A DNA stretch of 64,000 bases from Coriobacteriaceae bacterium (GTDB lineage Bacteria; Actinomycetota; Coriobacteriia; Coriobacteriales; Coriobacteriaceae): NCBI GenBank assembly GCA_015062655.1, contig SUUG01000011.1, forward strand, positions 62,001-126,000, given 5' to 3'. A model generated the notes under the pieces. It was given only the letters and a program-made list of their open reading frames with translations. It did no database searches and was not told the origin of the DNA. Below, in pieces: positions 7,941-19,850 of the stretch (its first letter is position 1; each line of letters begins with the position of its first letter). A program made the translations under genes and the position numbers.

Positions 7941-9623
7941 TTAGGCGCTGAGCTCCGCGGTGCCAAGCCAGGCGTGCTGCTGCGGATCGATGTAGAGGTG
8001 CTTCACGCGATCGGAGCCGGCGATGACGTGCGTGTAGAACATGATCGGGATGATCGGACAGTCCGCGGCGATCTTCGCGTCGGCCTCCTTCATCTTCTTC
8101 ACACGCTCCTGGGCGTCGACGGTGCTACGGGCCTCGGTGATGAGCTGGTCGACCTCAGGGTTGCTGTACTGGGACTTGTTGTCGCCGCCGATGGAGTCGG
8201 TGTGGAACAGCGGGTAGAGGAAGTTGTCCATGATCGGGTAGTCGGCGACCCAGCCGAGGCGGCCGAACTCGTAGTTGCCGTCCGCGTACTGGTCAAGCAG
8301 CGCGCCCCACTCAGGGGTGTCGGAGCTCACGTCGACGCCGACCTTGGCGAGGTCGCCGATGATGGACTCCATGATCTCCTTGTGGCCGCCGTCCTGGTTG
8401 TAGGACAGCGTGAGGGAGATGCCGCGGGAGCCGTCCTTCATGGGAGCGACCTTGTCGAGGTACTCGTTGGCCTTGTCGACGTCGTAGGCCGCGAACTCCC
8501 AGGCGCCCTCGGTGTAGCCCTCGATGCCCGGCGGGATGATGCCGTCGGCGGGCGTGCGGGTGCCCTTGAAGAGGGTCTCGCAGATGGCCGCGCGGTTGAT
8601 GGCGTAGGAGACGCCCTTGCGCAGGTCGGGGTTGTTGAAGGGCTCGGCGGCGTTGTTGAGCGTCAGGTAGTAGGTGGAGGGCTCGCCGCCGAGCAGCATG
8701 TGCTGGCCCTCGGCCATGGTGTAGCCGTCCTTGGACTCGCCGCGCTCGGACTTGGCGGCGTCGATCTGGGCCACCGGGACGTCGGTGACGTCGAGGTTGC
8801 CGGCCTGGAACTCCTTGTAGGCGGTCTCCACGTCCTTGAAGATGGCGAAGTGGATGCCGTCGAGCTTGGCCTTCTCACCGTAGTAGTCCTCGTTGCGCAC
8901 GAGGTTGATCTGCTGGCCGTCCTCCCAGCTGCCGTCCATCTTGAACGGGCCGTTGCCGATCGGGGCGAGGTAGTAGGCCTTGGCGTCGGACTCGGCCGCC
9001 TCGGGCACCGGCGAGAGCGCCGGGTGGGAGGCGATGAAGGCGAAGTCGGCGTAGGGGGCGGAGAGCTTCACCACGAGGGTGGTGTCGTCCTTGGCGGTGA
9101 CGCCGGTGAACTCGTCGGTATCGCCCTTGGAGAGCGCGTCATAGCCCTCGATGACGGAGAGGTGGTAGGACACCTCGCTCGGCGCGTAGGCGGTGGCGAC
9201 GGCGGACTTGGGGTTCACCACGCGGGTCCAGGCGCGCTTGAAGGACTCGGCGTCAACAGGGTCGCCGTTGTGGAACTTGGCGCCCTTGACGAGGTGGAAG
9301 GTGAACTCGGTGGCGTCATCGTTGGCCTCCCAGCTCTCGGCGGCAAGGCCCTTGAGCTCCTCCTTCTCGGCGTCGTACGTGGTCAGGGCGTCGAACAGCT
9401 GCAAGCAGACCTGCGTGCCCTGAGTCTCCTGGACGTTGTAGGGGTCGATGCAGACCGGGTTGCTGATGTAGTAGTTGAGCGTGCCGCCCGCGGCAGCGCC
9501 GCCCGCGGCGGAGCCGCCTCCCGCCGGTGCGCCCTTCTGGCCGCAAGCGGCCAGGAACGCGAGCGAGCCCGCGGCGAGCGAGCCGCCCACGAACGCACGA
9601 CGGGTGATCTTGGTGTCAGCCAT
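7941..9623 (-). CDS. oppA: Peptide-binding lipoprotein OppA
   Basis: A 560-residue SBP_bac_5 family solute-binding protein, first gene of oppABCDF. The N terminus carries a Tat-like RRAFVGG motif, a hydrophobic core and the lipobox LAAC with Cys at about residue 27, followed by a Gly/Ala-rich linker. It is therefore predicted to be exported and lipid-anchored on the outer face of the membrane. Family hallmarks are visible: FTFHLVKGAKFHNGDPV, a lobe-joining GNGPFKMDG segment and KGVSYAINR. The ATG follows AGAAGGAGG at good spacing. Peptide length preference cannot be told from sequence. Confidence 0.93.
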   Translation of the reverse strand: MADTKITRRAFVGGSLAAGSLAFLAACGQKGAPAGGGSAAGGAAAGGTLNYYISNPVCIDPYNVQETQGTQVCLQLFDALTTYDAEKEELKGLAAESWEANDDATEFTFHLVKGAKFHNGDPVDAESFKRAWTRVVNPKSAVATAYAPSEVSYHLSVIEGYDALSKGDTDEFTGVTAKDDTTLVVKLSAPYADFAFIASHPALSPVPEAAESDAKAYYLAPIGNGPFKMDGSWEDGQQINLVRNEDYYGEKAKLDGIHFAIFKDVETAYKEFQAGNLDVTDVPVAQIDAAKSERGESKDGYTMAEGQHMLLGGEPSTYYLTLNNAAEPFNNPDLRKGVSYAINRAAICETLFKGTRTPADGIIPPGIEGYTEGAWEFAAYDVDKANEYLDKVAPMKDGSRGISLTLSYNQDGGHKEIMESIIGDLAKVGVDVSSDTPEWGALLDQYADGNYEFGRLGWVADYPIMDNFLYPLFHTDSIGGDNKSQYSNPEVDQLITEARSTVDAQERVKKMKEADAKIAADCPIIPIMFYTHVIAGSDRVKHLYIDPQQHAWLGTAELSA

Positions 9624-9933
9624 GCCATCCTCCTTCTAGAAATGCCACCGGAAGGCGGGGCACGCCGGGCCCTCTGCCCGGCAGCACCGCAACACGGCGC
9701 CTTCCGCAACGCCGCAGCGAGGGCGCGAGGCTGGAATTCACGCCCTCGAATGAAACGTTCTTTCCACTCTATCGCACTTTAGCAAGGTGAAGGTAAAAGG
9801 TTTTACCAAACCCGCAATTTCTCTTTATTCAAGCGAAGTGCGTGCAGAGGAGAGAAGGATTAAGTTTACGGTTCGCAGTGATGTGTCAGCTATAAAAGAA
9901 ATGCCGCAGGAACAATTCGACCGTTCACCCGAT
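9624..9933. other. oppA promoter region, AT-richer than its surroundings
   Basis: This 310-nt gap between the oppA start and the secG terminator contains no gene I can support. It must hold the opp promoter; the AT-rich part is 9770-9910 and includes the 16-bp palindrome listed separately. Confidence 0.5.
9792..9807. promoter_or_regulatory. 16-bp palindrome upstream of oppA, possible operator
   Basis: GGTAAAAGGTTTTACC is a perfect 7-bp inverted repeat around GG, about 170 nt upstream of oppA in the AT-rich promoter area. The size and symmetry suit a dimeric repressor. No regulator gene is adjacent, so the assignment is inference. Confidence 0.4.
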
Positions 9934-9941
9934 AAAAAAGC

Positions 9942-9968
9942 CGCAGCCCGAAACGGGGCTGCGGCCTC
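9942..9968 (-). terminator. Rho-independent terminator of secG
   Basis: On the minus strand GCCGCAGCCC-CGTTT-CGGGCTGCGGC is followed by TTTTTTATC, about 20 nt after the secG stop. Confidence 0.85.
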
Positions 9969-9988
9969 GCGCGCGATATGCGCCCGGC

Positions 9989-10243
9989 TCAGATGCCGAC
10001 GATGCCCTGCGGGAAGAAGAACATGCACAGCACCACGCACAGACCGAAGACGGCCGCGACGATGACCGTCAGCTTGTCGAGGTTCTGCTCCATGACGCCC
10101 GTGGCCGCGCTCGCGTTGTACAGCGAGCTCGCGATCATGTCGGAGACGCCGGTGCCCTTGCCGGAGTGCATGAGCACGAGGGCGATGAGGGCGATGGCGG
10201 ACAGCGCCCACACGACGAAGAGGATGTACTGGAAGGGACCCAC
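9989..10243 (-). CDS. secG: Preprotein translocase subunit SecG
   Basis: An 84-residue membrane protein of the SecYEG translocon. It has two hydrophobic helices (IALIALVLMHSGKG and LTVIVAAVFGLCVVLCMFFF) joined by the loop GVSDMIASSLYNASAATGVMEQNL, the usual SecG layout. The GTG start (VGPFQYILFVV) is chosen because AAAGGAG lies 5 nt upstream; the frame is open further upstream, but that part reads as intergenic sequence. It is monocistronic, with a TATACT -10 candidate at 10284-10289 and a strong terminator. Confidence 0.9.
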   Translation of the reverse strand: MGPFQYILFVVWALSAIALIALVLMHSGKGTGVSDMIASSLYNASAATGVMEQNLDKLTVIVAAVFGLCVVLCMFFFPQGIVGI

Positions 10244-10407
10244 GGGAACTCCTTTGAGGTCTTGGCATGTTGGACGATCAGTAAGTATAGACCAGTTCAT
10301 GATGGGGGAAAAGGGGCGGCGGCCAGGGCATCCGACCCGGTCGGCCCCCGCGGGCGGCATCGGGCCGGTGCGGCGGCGCGATGCCGGCATCCACCGCCGC
10401 CCCGAAC

Positions 10408-10447
10408 GAGAAGGGACGCCCCCGCGCACCGCGCGCGGGGGCGTCCC
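10408..10447 (-). terminator. Hairpin after the second binding-protein gene
   Basis: A strong GC stem (GGGACGCCCCCGCG with CGCGGGGGCGTCCC) about 50 nt downstream of the stop of the minus-strand binding-protein gene. There is no T-run, so it may act as a 3' stabiliser rather than a classical terminator. Confidence 0.5.
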
Positions 10448-10495
10448 AAAGTTCCAATGCCGTGAACGGGCACGGCAGGCGATGGGATGAGACCC

Positions 10496-12277
10496 CTACT
10501 TCTCCCAGCCGATGTTCTCAGTGGGGATGTACATGGAGAGGCACGGGCCGTAGTTCGCGAGCCCCTTCTTCACCACCATGGTATCGGGCGACGTGTAGGT
10601 CGGGATGATGCCATAGAGCTCGAGCGCCTTCTTCTCGGTCTCGTTGCAGGTCTCGAGCTGCTTCTTGTGATCGGAGATCTGCATGACGGAGGCGAACTGC
10701 TCGTCGATCTCCTTGCTGCCGAGCTGGCTGTAGTTGCTCTCGGAGTCGCTGCCGTAGAGCTGGCCGCCGTTGTTGTAGCTCGTGGAGCTGCCGCCCCACG
10801 AGAGGGTGATCGCGTCCCAGCTGCCGCTCGCGGTGACCTTGCTGAACTCCGAGGAGGGATGCAGGTCGATCTCGACCTTGAGGCCCACGTCCTTGCCCAT
10901 CTTCACGAAGGCGGCGTCGCGGTTCTTGACCGTGTTGGAGTCGCCGAAGTCGGTGAAGGCGAAGCCGGCCACGCGGCCGTCTTTCTCGTAGTAGCCGTCA
11001 TCGTTCAGGGTGTAGCCCGCGCCCTCGAGCGTCTTCTTGGCCGCAGCCTTGCGGTCATCGGCGGTCTTGAGATCGCGGACGTCCGCCGGGCGGTTGTCCT
11101 CGTAGCCGTACTCCCAGGTGCCGAGGAGGATGGAGCCGCCCGGCTCGGCCTGCCAGTTCACGCCCTCGAAGGCGATGTCCATGAGAATCGAGACGTCGAC
11201 GGCCTGCGCGAAGGCCTTGCGGACCGCGATGTCGGACATGTTCTCGCTCGTGCCGTTCAGGATGACGCAGCCCTTGTAGGAGCCGAAGCCGCGGCGGATC
11301 TCGGCGTTGTCCATGGAGGTGAAGTTGGAGAGGAACTCCTTGGTGCCCGTGACCAGGCTGGTTCCGTCCACCTCGCCGTTCTTGAAGGCGTTCATCTCAG
11401 CGGTGGCATCCATCTGCTTGAAGGTGACGCTGTCGAGCTTCGGCTTGTTGCCCCACCAATTCGGATTCGGGGTCAGCACCACCGAGCTCGTGTCGAAGCT
11501 GTCGATGACGTAGGGACCGCACCCCCACTCGTTGTGCGGGTTGTCGACCCAGCCGGAGTTGAAGACCTCGACATCCGCCGAGGCGGGATGCTGGATGGAG
11601 GAGACGAGGGCCTCGGTGGGATAATAGGGCTTCGAGAAGGTGATCACGGCCTGGCGGTCGCTCTCGCCCGCGACCACGGACTCGATGAGGTCATAGCCCT
11701 CGGTGGACGCCGGAGCGTAACCCTCGTTGCGCCCGCTCATGGTGGTCATGACGGTCTCCCAGGCGCGGTAGTCGATGGGGGTGCCGTCGTTGAACTGGGC
11801 CTTCTCGTTGACGTCGATCGTCACGACGACCTTGCCGTCGTCTTTCTCCTCGACCTTGTAGGAGTCGATGAAGTCCTTGTTCGCCTCCCACGTCGAGCCC
11901 GTCTTGTCGCAGTAGAACATCCAGTCCCAGTTGCGGTAGTACTGTCCGATCACGCTGTTGTCGTGCGTGTTGCCCTCGACGTGGTTGTTGTTCCAGTTGG
12001 CGACGATCTCGCCGGTGGGGAGCACCAGGCTCCCGCCGTCCTGGACCTCGTCGCGGTCCTTGAGGTTGCAGTAGACGCCGTCCTTCTCGGGCATGGGCAG
12101 CGACGCCAGATCCGTGTTGGTGGGCGTGCCGCTGGGGCCCTCGGTGCCCGCGGGAGCGGCCGAGCCCTGGGAGGCCCCTCCGCCGCAGGCCGTGAGGCCG
12201 AGACCGGCCACCACGGCCGCCGCCGTGGTGGCGATGAGCGAACGGCGCGAGAGGTTCATGCTCGTGATGTTCTTCAT
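10496..12277 (-). CDS. Peptide-type ABC solute-binding lipoprotein (second system)
   Basis: A 593-residue SBP_bac_5 family binding protein. The N terminus shows SRRSLIA, a hydrophobic stretch and the lipobox LTAC, then a Gly/Ser/Ala-rich linker, so it is a Tat-like exported lipoprotein. The body contains VVVTIDVNEKAQFNDGTPI and ECGPYVIDSF-like segments (here WGCGPYVIDSF) typical of oligopeptide and dipeptide receptors. It is transcribed last, after the permease and fused ATPase genes (16355 to 12341), with an AGAAGGAG SD. The receptor coming last is the reverse of the opp operon and suggests a separately evolved system. Ligand unknown. Confidence 0.88.
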   Translation of the reverse strand: MKNITSMNLSRRSLIATTAAAVVAGLGLTACGGGASQGSAAPAGTEGPSGTPTNTDLASLPMPEKDGVYCNLKDRDEVQDGGSLVLPTGEIVANWNNNHVEGNTHDNSVIGQYYRNWDWMFYCDKTGSTWEANKDFIDSYKVEEKDDGKVVVTIDVNEKAQFNDGTPIDYRAWETVMTTMSGRNEGYAPASTEGYDLIESVVAGESDRQAVITFSKPYYPTEALVSSIQHPASADVEVFNSGWVDNPHNEWGCGPYVIDSFDTSSVVLTPNPNWWGNKPKLDSVTFKQMDATAEMNAFKNGEVDGTSLVTGTKEFLSNFTSMDNAEIRRGFGSYKGCVILNGTSENMSDIAVRKAFAQAVDVSILMDIAFEGVNWQAEPGGSILLGTWEYGYEDNRPADVRDLKTADDRKAAAKKTLEGAGYTLNDDGYYEKDGRVAGFAFTDFGDSNTVKNRDAAFVKMGKDVGLKVEIDLHPSSEFSKVTASGSWDAITLSWGGSSTSYNNGGQLYGSDSESNYSQLGSKEIDEQFASVMQISDHKKQLETCNETEKKALELYGIIPTYTSPDTMVVKKGLANYGPCLSMYIPTENIGWEK

Positions 12278-12340
12278 CGTGTTCTCCTTCTGACAATAGG
12301 ATTTTCACATGCTATCGAAACGGTCGGCGCCCTGCGGGGC

Positions 12341-14373
<2,033 letters not shown>

Positions 14374-14374
<1 letters not shown>

Positions 14375-15354
14375 CAGAGCTCGGCCTCCTCTTCGATCTC
14401 GGCCGGCTCAGCGGAGCCGGCGGCCCTGGAATACGGGTCGAACGCGTCGCGAAGCCCATCGCCGATCAGCTGCATGCTCACGCAGAGCACGATCAGGGCG
14501 ACGGAGGGGAAAACGAGCATCCACGGCATGGTGATCATGACCGACGACGCTTGGCTGAGCAGGTAGCCGAGGGAGGTGTCGGGCAGCTTGATGCCGAGCC
14601 CGAGGAAGCTGAAGGCCGTCTCGGAGTTGATGCCGCCGATCACGCCCAGGACGGTGTCGATGATGAGGATCGAGCCGAGGTTGGGGATGAGGTGGCGCAC
14701 GATGATGGCGAGGGGGGACACCCCCATGTACTTCGCCGCGCGGACGTAGTCGCGCTCGCGCAGCGACAGGGTCATGGTGCGCAGGGTGCGCGCGTAGCCG
14801 ATCCAGCCGAAGAGCGTGAGCCCGAAGATGAGGGCGAGCCAGCCGTCCTGGCCCGACGCCGAGCGCACGAACAGGGCGACGAGCAAAAAGCTCGGGATGA
14901 CCATCAGCATGTCGATGATCCACATGCCCACGCGCTCGACCCAGCCGCGGGCGTAGGCGATGCCGACGCCTACGAGCGCCGCGATGACGGTCGTGAGGAC
15001 CGAGTAGGAGACGCCGATGATGAGGGAGCGGCCGAGGCCGTGCACGACGCAGGCGAACAGGTCGAAGCCGCCGCCGTCCGTGCCGAACCAGTGCTCGGGC
15101 CCGGGGGGCAGGCCGATGGCCGTGAAATCGGGCTCGGCGTAGTCGAACCGGCAGATGAGGGGGCCGAAGAGGGCGAGCAGCACGAGCGCCGCGAAGATCG
15201 CGAGGCCGACGAGGGCGCTTCTGCTCCGGAAGAACCGGCGGCAGATGAGACCCGCGTAGCTGATGCGCTTGACCTCCCCCATCGTGTCGGCGGAAAGCTC
15301 CATATCAGCGTTCGTGGGGGGGGTCCCCTGCGTGGGATCGTTGTCGTTGACCAT
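14374..15354 (-). CDS. Peptide ABC transporter permease, OppC type (second system)
   Basis: A 326-residue permease with a cytoplasmic N terminus of about 45 residues, a first helix (SALVGLAIFAALVLLALFG) and the BPD_transp domain at about 120-310, including the EAA-like loop (RAAKYMGVSPLAIIVRHLIPN). It forms the channel with the OppB-type protein encoded just upstream; the spacing between the two genes is 11 nt. The C-terminal tail (AGSAEPAEIEEEAEL) is acidic and probably disordered. Confidence 0.9.
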
Positions 15355-15365
15355 GGTGAAACCCC

Positions 15366-16355
15366 CTAGCTCATCCGGATGCGCGGATCGAGGGCCACGG
15401 CGAAGAGGTCGGCGAGCAGGGCGCCGGCGAGCGTGCAGACCCCTGAGAAGGCGGCGACCGCGACAGCCCCGTTCACATCGTTGTTGTTGATGCAGTTGAT
15501 GAAGTACTCGCCCAACCCGTGGACGGCGAAGATCTTCTCGGTCATGACGGCTCCGGTGAAGATGCCGGCGATCGAGAAGGCCACGCCCACCGAGGTGGGG
15601 ATCAGGCTCGCCCGCAGGGCGTGCTTGCGGATGGCCTGGCGCTTGGTGAGGCCCTTGGCGCGGGCGGTGCGGACGTAGTCGGCGTGCATCTCATCGAGCA
15701 GGTAGGTGCGCTGGTTGAGGTGGTAGCCGACGGCGGAGATGATGGTGAGCACCAGGGTGGGCAGGGTGATGTGCTGCAGGAAGTCGAGGAAGGCGAGGAA
15801 GATGTTGTCGCCGCTGTAGCTTGACAGCCCCGTGACGTAGAAGATTTTCACAGGCAGCGCGTTGTTGATGTCGATCGCGAAGAACACGATGAGGATGGCG
15901 AGCACGACCGTGGGCACCACGAGCAGGAAGGAGGCCATGCCGCTCAGGGCGCGATCCTGCCACATGTACTGGCGCTGGGCCGTGTACACGCCGAGCGACA
16001 CGCCGATGACGACGGAGAGCACCGCCGAGATGGCGAGCAGCTTCACGGAGTTCCCGATGCGGCCCGCGAGCTCAGACGCGACGGGGCGGCCGGTGGGCGA
16101 CACGCCCCAATCGCCCTGCACGACCCCGCCGAGCCAGCGCGTGTAGCGTTCCCAGAGGGGCGTCTTATCGTTCAGGTTCGCGGCGTCGAGCGACTGCTCG
16201 ATCGACGCCTGCGGCGGACGCGGGGTGCGCGACTCGTAATTGGAACGCGCGTTGAGGAAACTGGCGGCGAGCAGGTAGGTGAGCGAGGTCGCGATGAAGA
16301 TCATCACCACGTAGTTCGCCACCCTCTTCACCACGTACTTCATGTAGCTTGTCAT
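15366..16355 (-). CDS. Peptide ABC transporter permease, OppB type (second system)
   Basis: A 329-residue permease and first gene of the second transporter operon. The N-terminal helix (YVVKRVANYVVMIFIATSLTYLLA) is followed by a shorter-than-usual extracytoplasmic loop and the BPD_transp domain with an EAA-like loop (RTARAKGLTKRQAIRKHALR). The start MTSYMKYVVK has two in-frame ATGs 12 nt apart; the first is used here. A GAAAAGG SD stands upstream. It dimerises with the OppC-type protein. Confidence 0.9.
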   Translation of the reverse strand: MTSYMKYVVKRVANYVVMIFIATSLTYLLAASFLNARSNYESRTPRPPQASIEQSLDAANLNDKTPLWERYTRWLGGVVQGDWGVSPTGRPVASELAGRIGNSVKLLAISAVLSVVIGVSLGVYTAQRQYMWQDRALSGMASFLLVVPTVVLAILIVFFAIDINNALPVKIFYVTGLSSYSGDNIFLAFLDFLQHITLPTLVLTIISAVGYHLNQRTYLLDEMHADYVRTARAKGLTKRQAIRKHALRASLIPTSVGVAFSIAGIFTGAVMTEKIFAVHGLGEYFINCINNNDVNGAVAVAAFSGVCTLAGALLADLFAVALDPRIRMS

Positions 16356-16488
16356 ATCCGATGGACCTTTTCAGAAATCGGGTACGTCCGAAATTCGATA
16401 CATCATACCGCATCACGCCGCACGGGACGGCGCGCTACGGAAAAGAAATCTGATGTTAATATGTTAATAATCGAGGGGCAGGCGGGCG

Positions 16489-16524
16489 AAGCGCCCCTTT
16501 CCGCCCTCGGGGACGGAAAGGGGC
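16489..16524 (-). terminator. Terminator after tpiA
   Basis: A 13-bp stem (GCGCCCCTTTCCG with its inverse) around CCCTCGGGGA lies just beyond the tpiA stop. No long T-run follows, but position and strength fit the end of the glycolytic operon. Confidence 0.65.
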
Positions 16525-16532
16525 GCGGGGCG

Positions 16533-17318
16533 TCAAAGCGTCTCGGCCGCCAGCCTGACCATGGCGACGAAATCCTCGGCGACGAGCGAGGCGCCGCCCA
16601 CGAGGGCTCCGTCCACGTCGGGCTTGGACACGAGCTCGGCGATGTTGCCGGGCTTGGCCGAGCCGCCGTACAGAACGCGGATGCCGTCGGCCAGCTCGGC
16701 GCCGAAGATCTCGGCGAGCTGGGCGCGGACGGCCGCGCAGACCTCCTGGGCGTCGTCGGCCGTGGCGGTCTTGCCGGTGCCGATGGCCCAGATGGGTTCG
16801 TAGGCGACCACGAGCTGGTCGGGCGAGGTGATCTCAAGACCCTCGAGGCCGGCCTTGACCTGGGCGGTCACGTACTCGACGTAGGTGCCCGCCTCGCGGA
16901 CCTCCTCGGGCTCGCCACAGCAGAAGACGGGCACGATGCCGCCCTCGACGAGCGCGCGGGCCTTCTTGGCCTGGTCCTCATCGGTCTCATGGAAGTACTC
17001 GCGGCGCTCGGAGTGGCCGATGATGCAGTACTCCACCGGCACGGACTTGAGCATGGCCACGGAGGTCTCTCCGGTGTAGGCGCCGGAGGGCTCCCAGAAG
17101 ACGTTCTGGGCGCCGAGCTTCACGGGGCTCGACACGATGCCGCCGTGGCAGCCGGCGAACCTGAGGTCGACGGTCGGCGGGCAGACGAGCGCCTCGACGC
17201 CCGCGGGGATCTCGGGCAGGGCCTCGACGATCTGGGCGGCCAGCTCGGCGGCCTCGGGGAGGTCCTTGTTCATCTTCCAGTTGCCCGCGATGAGCAGGGT
17301 GCGGTTACTCTGCGTCAT
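16533..17318 (-). CDS. tpiA: Triosephosphate isomerase
   Basis: A 261-residue TIM barrel interconverting dihydroxyacetone phosphate and glyceraldehyde 3-phosphate in glycolysis. The catalytic residues are visible: Lys15 in GNWKMN, His102 in GHSERR and Glu174 in AYEPIWAIGTGK, with the phosphate-binding YGGSAKP near the C terminus. Length is normal. The start overlaps the last 14 nt of pgk and has a GGAGG SD, so it is the third gene of gap-pgk-tpiA. Confidence 0.97.
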   Translation of the reverse strand: MTQSNRTLLIAGNWKMNKDLPEAAELAAQIVEALPEIPAGVEALVCPPTVDLRFAGCHGGIVSSPVKLGAQNVFWEPSGAYTGETSVAMLKSVPVEYCIIGHSERREYFHETDEDQAKKARALVEGGIVPVFCCGEPEEVREAGTYVEYVTAQVKAGLEGLEITSPDQLVVAYEPIWAIGTGKTATADDAQEVCAAVRAQLAEIFGAELADGIRVLYGGSAKPGNIAELVSKPDVDGALVGGASLVAEDFVAMVRLAAETL

Positions 17319-18501
17319 TGAGCGCCTCCACTCCCGGCAGGGGCTTGCCCTCGACGAGCTGCATCGACGCGCCGCCGCCCGTAGAAATGAACGTCATCTT
17401 GTCGGCCAGGCCGAACTTGTTCACGGCCGCGACGGAGTCGCCTCCGCCGATCACGGAGTCGCAATCCTGGTTGGCGGCGATGGCCTCGGCGATCGCCTTG
17501 GTGCCGTGGGCGAACTTGTCCATCTCGAACACGCCGCAAGGACCGTTCCAGAAGACGGTCTTGGCCCGGGCGATGGCGTCGGCGAAGAGCTTCTCGGACT
17601 CGGGGCCGATGTCCAGGCCCTCCCAGCCGTCCTCGATCTCGCCGGTCGCGGCGATCTTGGTGTTCGCGTTCTCGGAGAAGTCGTCGGCCACGACGTTGTC
17701 GATCGGCAGGAGGAACTCCACGCCGTTCTTCTTGGCCTTCTCGAGCATCTCGAGGGCGCGGTCGCACCAGTCCTCCTCGCACAGCGAGTTGCCGATACGG
17801 CCGCCCTGGGCCTTGGTGAAGGTGTAGGCCATGCCGCCGCCGACGATCACGGTGTCGGCGGAGTCGAGCAGGCGGTCGATGACGCCGATCTTATCGGAGA
17901 CCTTGGAGCCGCCGAGGATCGCGACGAAGGGGCGCTTCGGCTCGGCGAACAGGCCGCCCAGGGTGGAGACCTCCTTCTCGAGCAAAAAGCCGGCGACGGC
18001 CGGGATGAACTCGGCCGGGCCCACGACGGAGCCCTGGGCGCGGTGCGCGGTGCCGAAGGCGTCGAGCACGAAGACGTCGCCGTAGGACGCCAGGGTCTTG
18101 GCGATCTCGGGGTCGTTCTTCTTCTCGCGCTTGTCGAAGCGGACGTTCTCGAGGACGAGCACGTGACCCGGCTCGAGGGCGTCCACGGCGGCCGCGGCGC
18201 GCTCACCGTAGGTGTCGTCGACGAAGGTGACGTCGAGACCGGAGAGCTCGGCGAGCTTGTCGGCGACCGGGGCGAGCGAGAACGCCGCCTCGGGGCCGTC
18301 GCCCTTGGGGCGGCCGAGGTGGCTCATGAGGATGACGCGGGCGTTGTGCTCCACGAGGTACTTGATCGTGGGCAGGGCGGCCTCGATGCGGGTGGTGTCG
18401 CCCACCACGCCGTCGGCCACGGGCACGTTGAAGTCGACGCGCACGAGGACGCGCTTGCCGTCGACCTCGACGTCGCGGACGGTCTTCTTGGGGAAAGCCA
18501 T
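17305..18501 (-). CDS. pgk: Phosphoglycerate kinase
   Basis: A 398-residue enzyme making ATP from 1,3-bisphosphoglycerate. It starts MAFPKKTVRDVEVDGKRVLV, with the N-terminal substrate motif VDFNVP, SHLGRPKG, and the C-terminal nucleotide-binding GGGDSVAA. The ATG at 18501 is chosen because AAAGGA lies 6 nt upstream; an ATG at 18516 would place this SD inside the gene. It lies between gap and tpiA in one transcript. Confidence 0.97.
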   Translation of the reverse strand: MAFPKKTVRDVEVDGKRVLVRVDFNVPVADGVVGDTTRIEAALPTIKYLVEHNARVILMSHLGRPKGDGPEAAFSLAPVADKLAELSGLDVTFVDDTYGERAAAAVDALEPGHVLVLENVRFDKREKKNDPEIAKTLASYGDVFVLDAFGTAHRAQGSVVGPAEFIPAVAGFLLEKEVSTLGGLFAEPKRPFVAILGGSKVSDKIGVIDRLLDSADTVIVGGGMAYTFTKAQGGRIGNSLCEEDWCDRALEMLEKAKKNGVEFLLPIDNVVADDFSENANTKIAATGEIEDGWEGLDIGPESEKLFADAIARAKTVFWNGPCGVFEMDKFAHGTKAIAEAIAANQDCDSVIGGGDSVAAVNKFGLADKMTFISTGGGASMQLVEGKPLPGVEALNDAE

Positions 18502-18525
18502 GTACGTTCCTTTCATAGGCGCGAG

Positions 18526-18571
18526 AAGGGGCGCGGGCCGCGGGGTGACCCCCGGACGCCCGCGCCCCCTC
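18526..18571. other. Hairpin between gap and pgk
   Basis: An imperfect stem (GGGGCGCGGGC with a near-inverse) with no T-run lies between the gap stop and the pgk SD. It may be an mRNA-processing or stabilising element that tunes gap against pgk. Confidence 0.4.
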
Positions 18572-18613
18572 ACGGCGCACCGCTACACGGTATGCATGCG
18601 AGCGAAGCTCACC

Positions 18614-19639
18614 TTAGGCGACAAACTTCTCGAAGTACTTGATGGTGCGGACCATCTGGGAGGTGTAGGAGTTCTCGTTGTCGTACCACGAGGTGACCTG
18701 GACGAGGGACTGGCCGTTGCCGAGGTCCTGGACCATGGTCTGGGTGGCGTCGAAGATGGAGCCGTGGGTCTCGCCGATGATGTCGCGGGAGACGATCTCG
18801 TCGGTGACGTAGCCGAAGGTCTCGGGGATGGTCTCGGCGTAGGCCTTCATCGCGGCGTTGACCTCCTCGACGGTGACCTCCTTGTCAACGACGGCGTAGA
18901 GGTTGGTGAGCGAGCCGGTGGGCGTCGGGACGCGCTGGGCGGCGCCGATGAGCTTGCCGTTGAGCTCGGGGAGCACCAGGCCGATGGCCTTGGCGGCACC
19001 GGTGGAGTTGGGGACGATGTTCTCGGAGGCGGCGCGGCTGCGACGCTTGTCGCCCTTGCGCTGCGGACCGTCGAGGGTCATCTGGTCGCCGGTGAAGGCG
19101 TGGATGGTGGTCATGATGCCGGACACGATGGGGGCGAAGTCGTTCAGACCCTTGGCCATCGGGGCGAGGCAGTTGGTGGTGCAGGAGGCGGCGGAGATGA
19201 TGTTGTCCTCGGCCGTCAGCTCCTCATGGTTGACGTTGAAGACGATGGTGGGGAGGTCCTTGCCGGCCGGAGCGGAGATGACGACCTTCTTGGCGCCGGC
19301 GTTGATGTGGGCCTGGGCCTTCTCCTTGGAGGTGTAGAAGCCGGTGCACTCGAGCACGACGTCCACGTCGAGGTCGCCCCACGGCAGGTTGTTGGCGTCG
19401 GCCTCCTTGTAGATCTTGATGTTCTTGCCGTCGACGACGATGGCGTCCTCGGTGGCGGAGACCTCGTGATCGCGGGAGTAGTTGCCCTGCGTGGAGTCGT
19501 ACTTCAGCAGGTACGCCAGCATGTCAGGGGAGGTGAGGTCATTGATTGCGACGATCTCGGAGCCCTCGTGGCCGAACATCTGGCGGAACGCCAGGCGGCC
19601 GATGCGCCCGAAGCCGTTGATAGCAACCTTAACTGCCAT
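18614..19639 (-). CDS. gap: Glyceraldehyde-3-phosphate dehydrogenase
   Basis: A 341-residue class I GAPDH that oxidises glyceraldehyde 3-phosphate with NAD. The Rossmann motif INGFGRIGR is at 7-15, the active-site ASCTTNC at 151-157 (Cys153) and the C-terminal WYDNENSY is present. A GGAG SD precedes ATG 19639. It is the first gene of gap-pgk-tpiA; its promoter lies in the 19640-19845 gap. Confidence 0.97.
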   Translation of the reverse strand: MAVKVAINGFGRIGRLAFRQMFGHEGSEIVAINDLTSPDMLAYLLKYDSTQGNYSRDHEVSATEDAIVVDGKNIKIYKEADANNLPWGDLDVDVVLECTGFYTSKEKAQAHINAGAKKVVISAPAGKDLPTIVFNVNHEELTAEDNIISAASCTTNCLAPMAKGLNDFAPIVSGIMTTIHAFTGDQMTLDGPQRKGDKRRSRAASENIVPNSTGAAKAIGLVLPELNGKLIGAAQRVPTPTGSLTNLYAVVDKEVTVEEVNAAMKAYAETIPETFGYVTDEIVSRDIIGETHGSIFDATQTMVQDLGNGQSLVQVTSWYDNENSYTSQMVRTIKYFEKFVA

Positions 19640-19845
19640 GTGTGTCTCCTTTCATGAGGCCCTGGCGAAACCCTTATCCGCCACTCAGGCCCGTAGACTA
19701 ACCACTGACCTAAATATACCTTTTTTCTCGGTCGCCAATCACCTCAGGACGGCCTTTTCGTGAAGAGCTGATACTTGAAGCGTTTATGATTTCACAGGTA
19801 CAAGGTGTTTTGAAGCGATTTCAACGAGACGGCCCCGCAGGTTTC
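19640..19845. other. Upstream region of gap
   Basis: About 200 nt between gap and palindromic repeat copy 4. It should hold the glycolytic operon promoter; the AT-rich ATATACCTTTTTTC at 19714-19727 is the best core candidate. No gene is seen. Confidence 0.4.
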
Positions 19846-19850
19846 CCCAG

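Noticed and set aside
10244..10429. N-terminal extension of secG to 10429
   Set aside because: The extension has no family similarity, and AAAGGAG sits just before the GTG at 10243, which gives a normal-length SecG.
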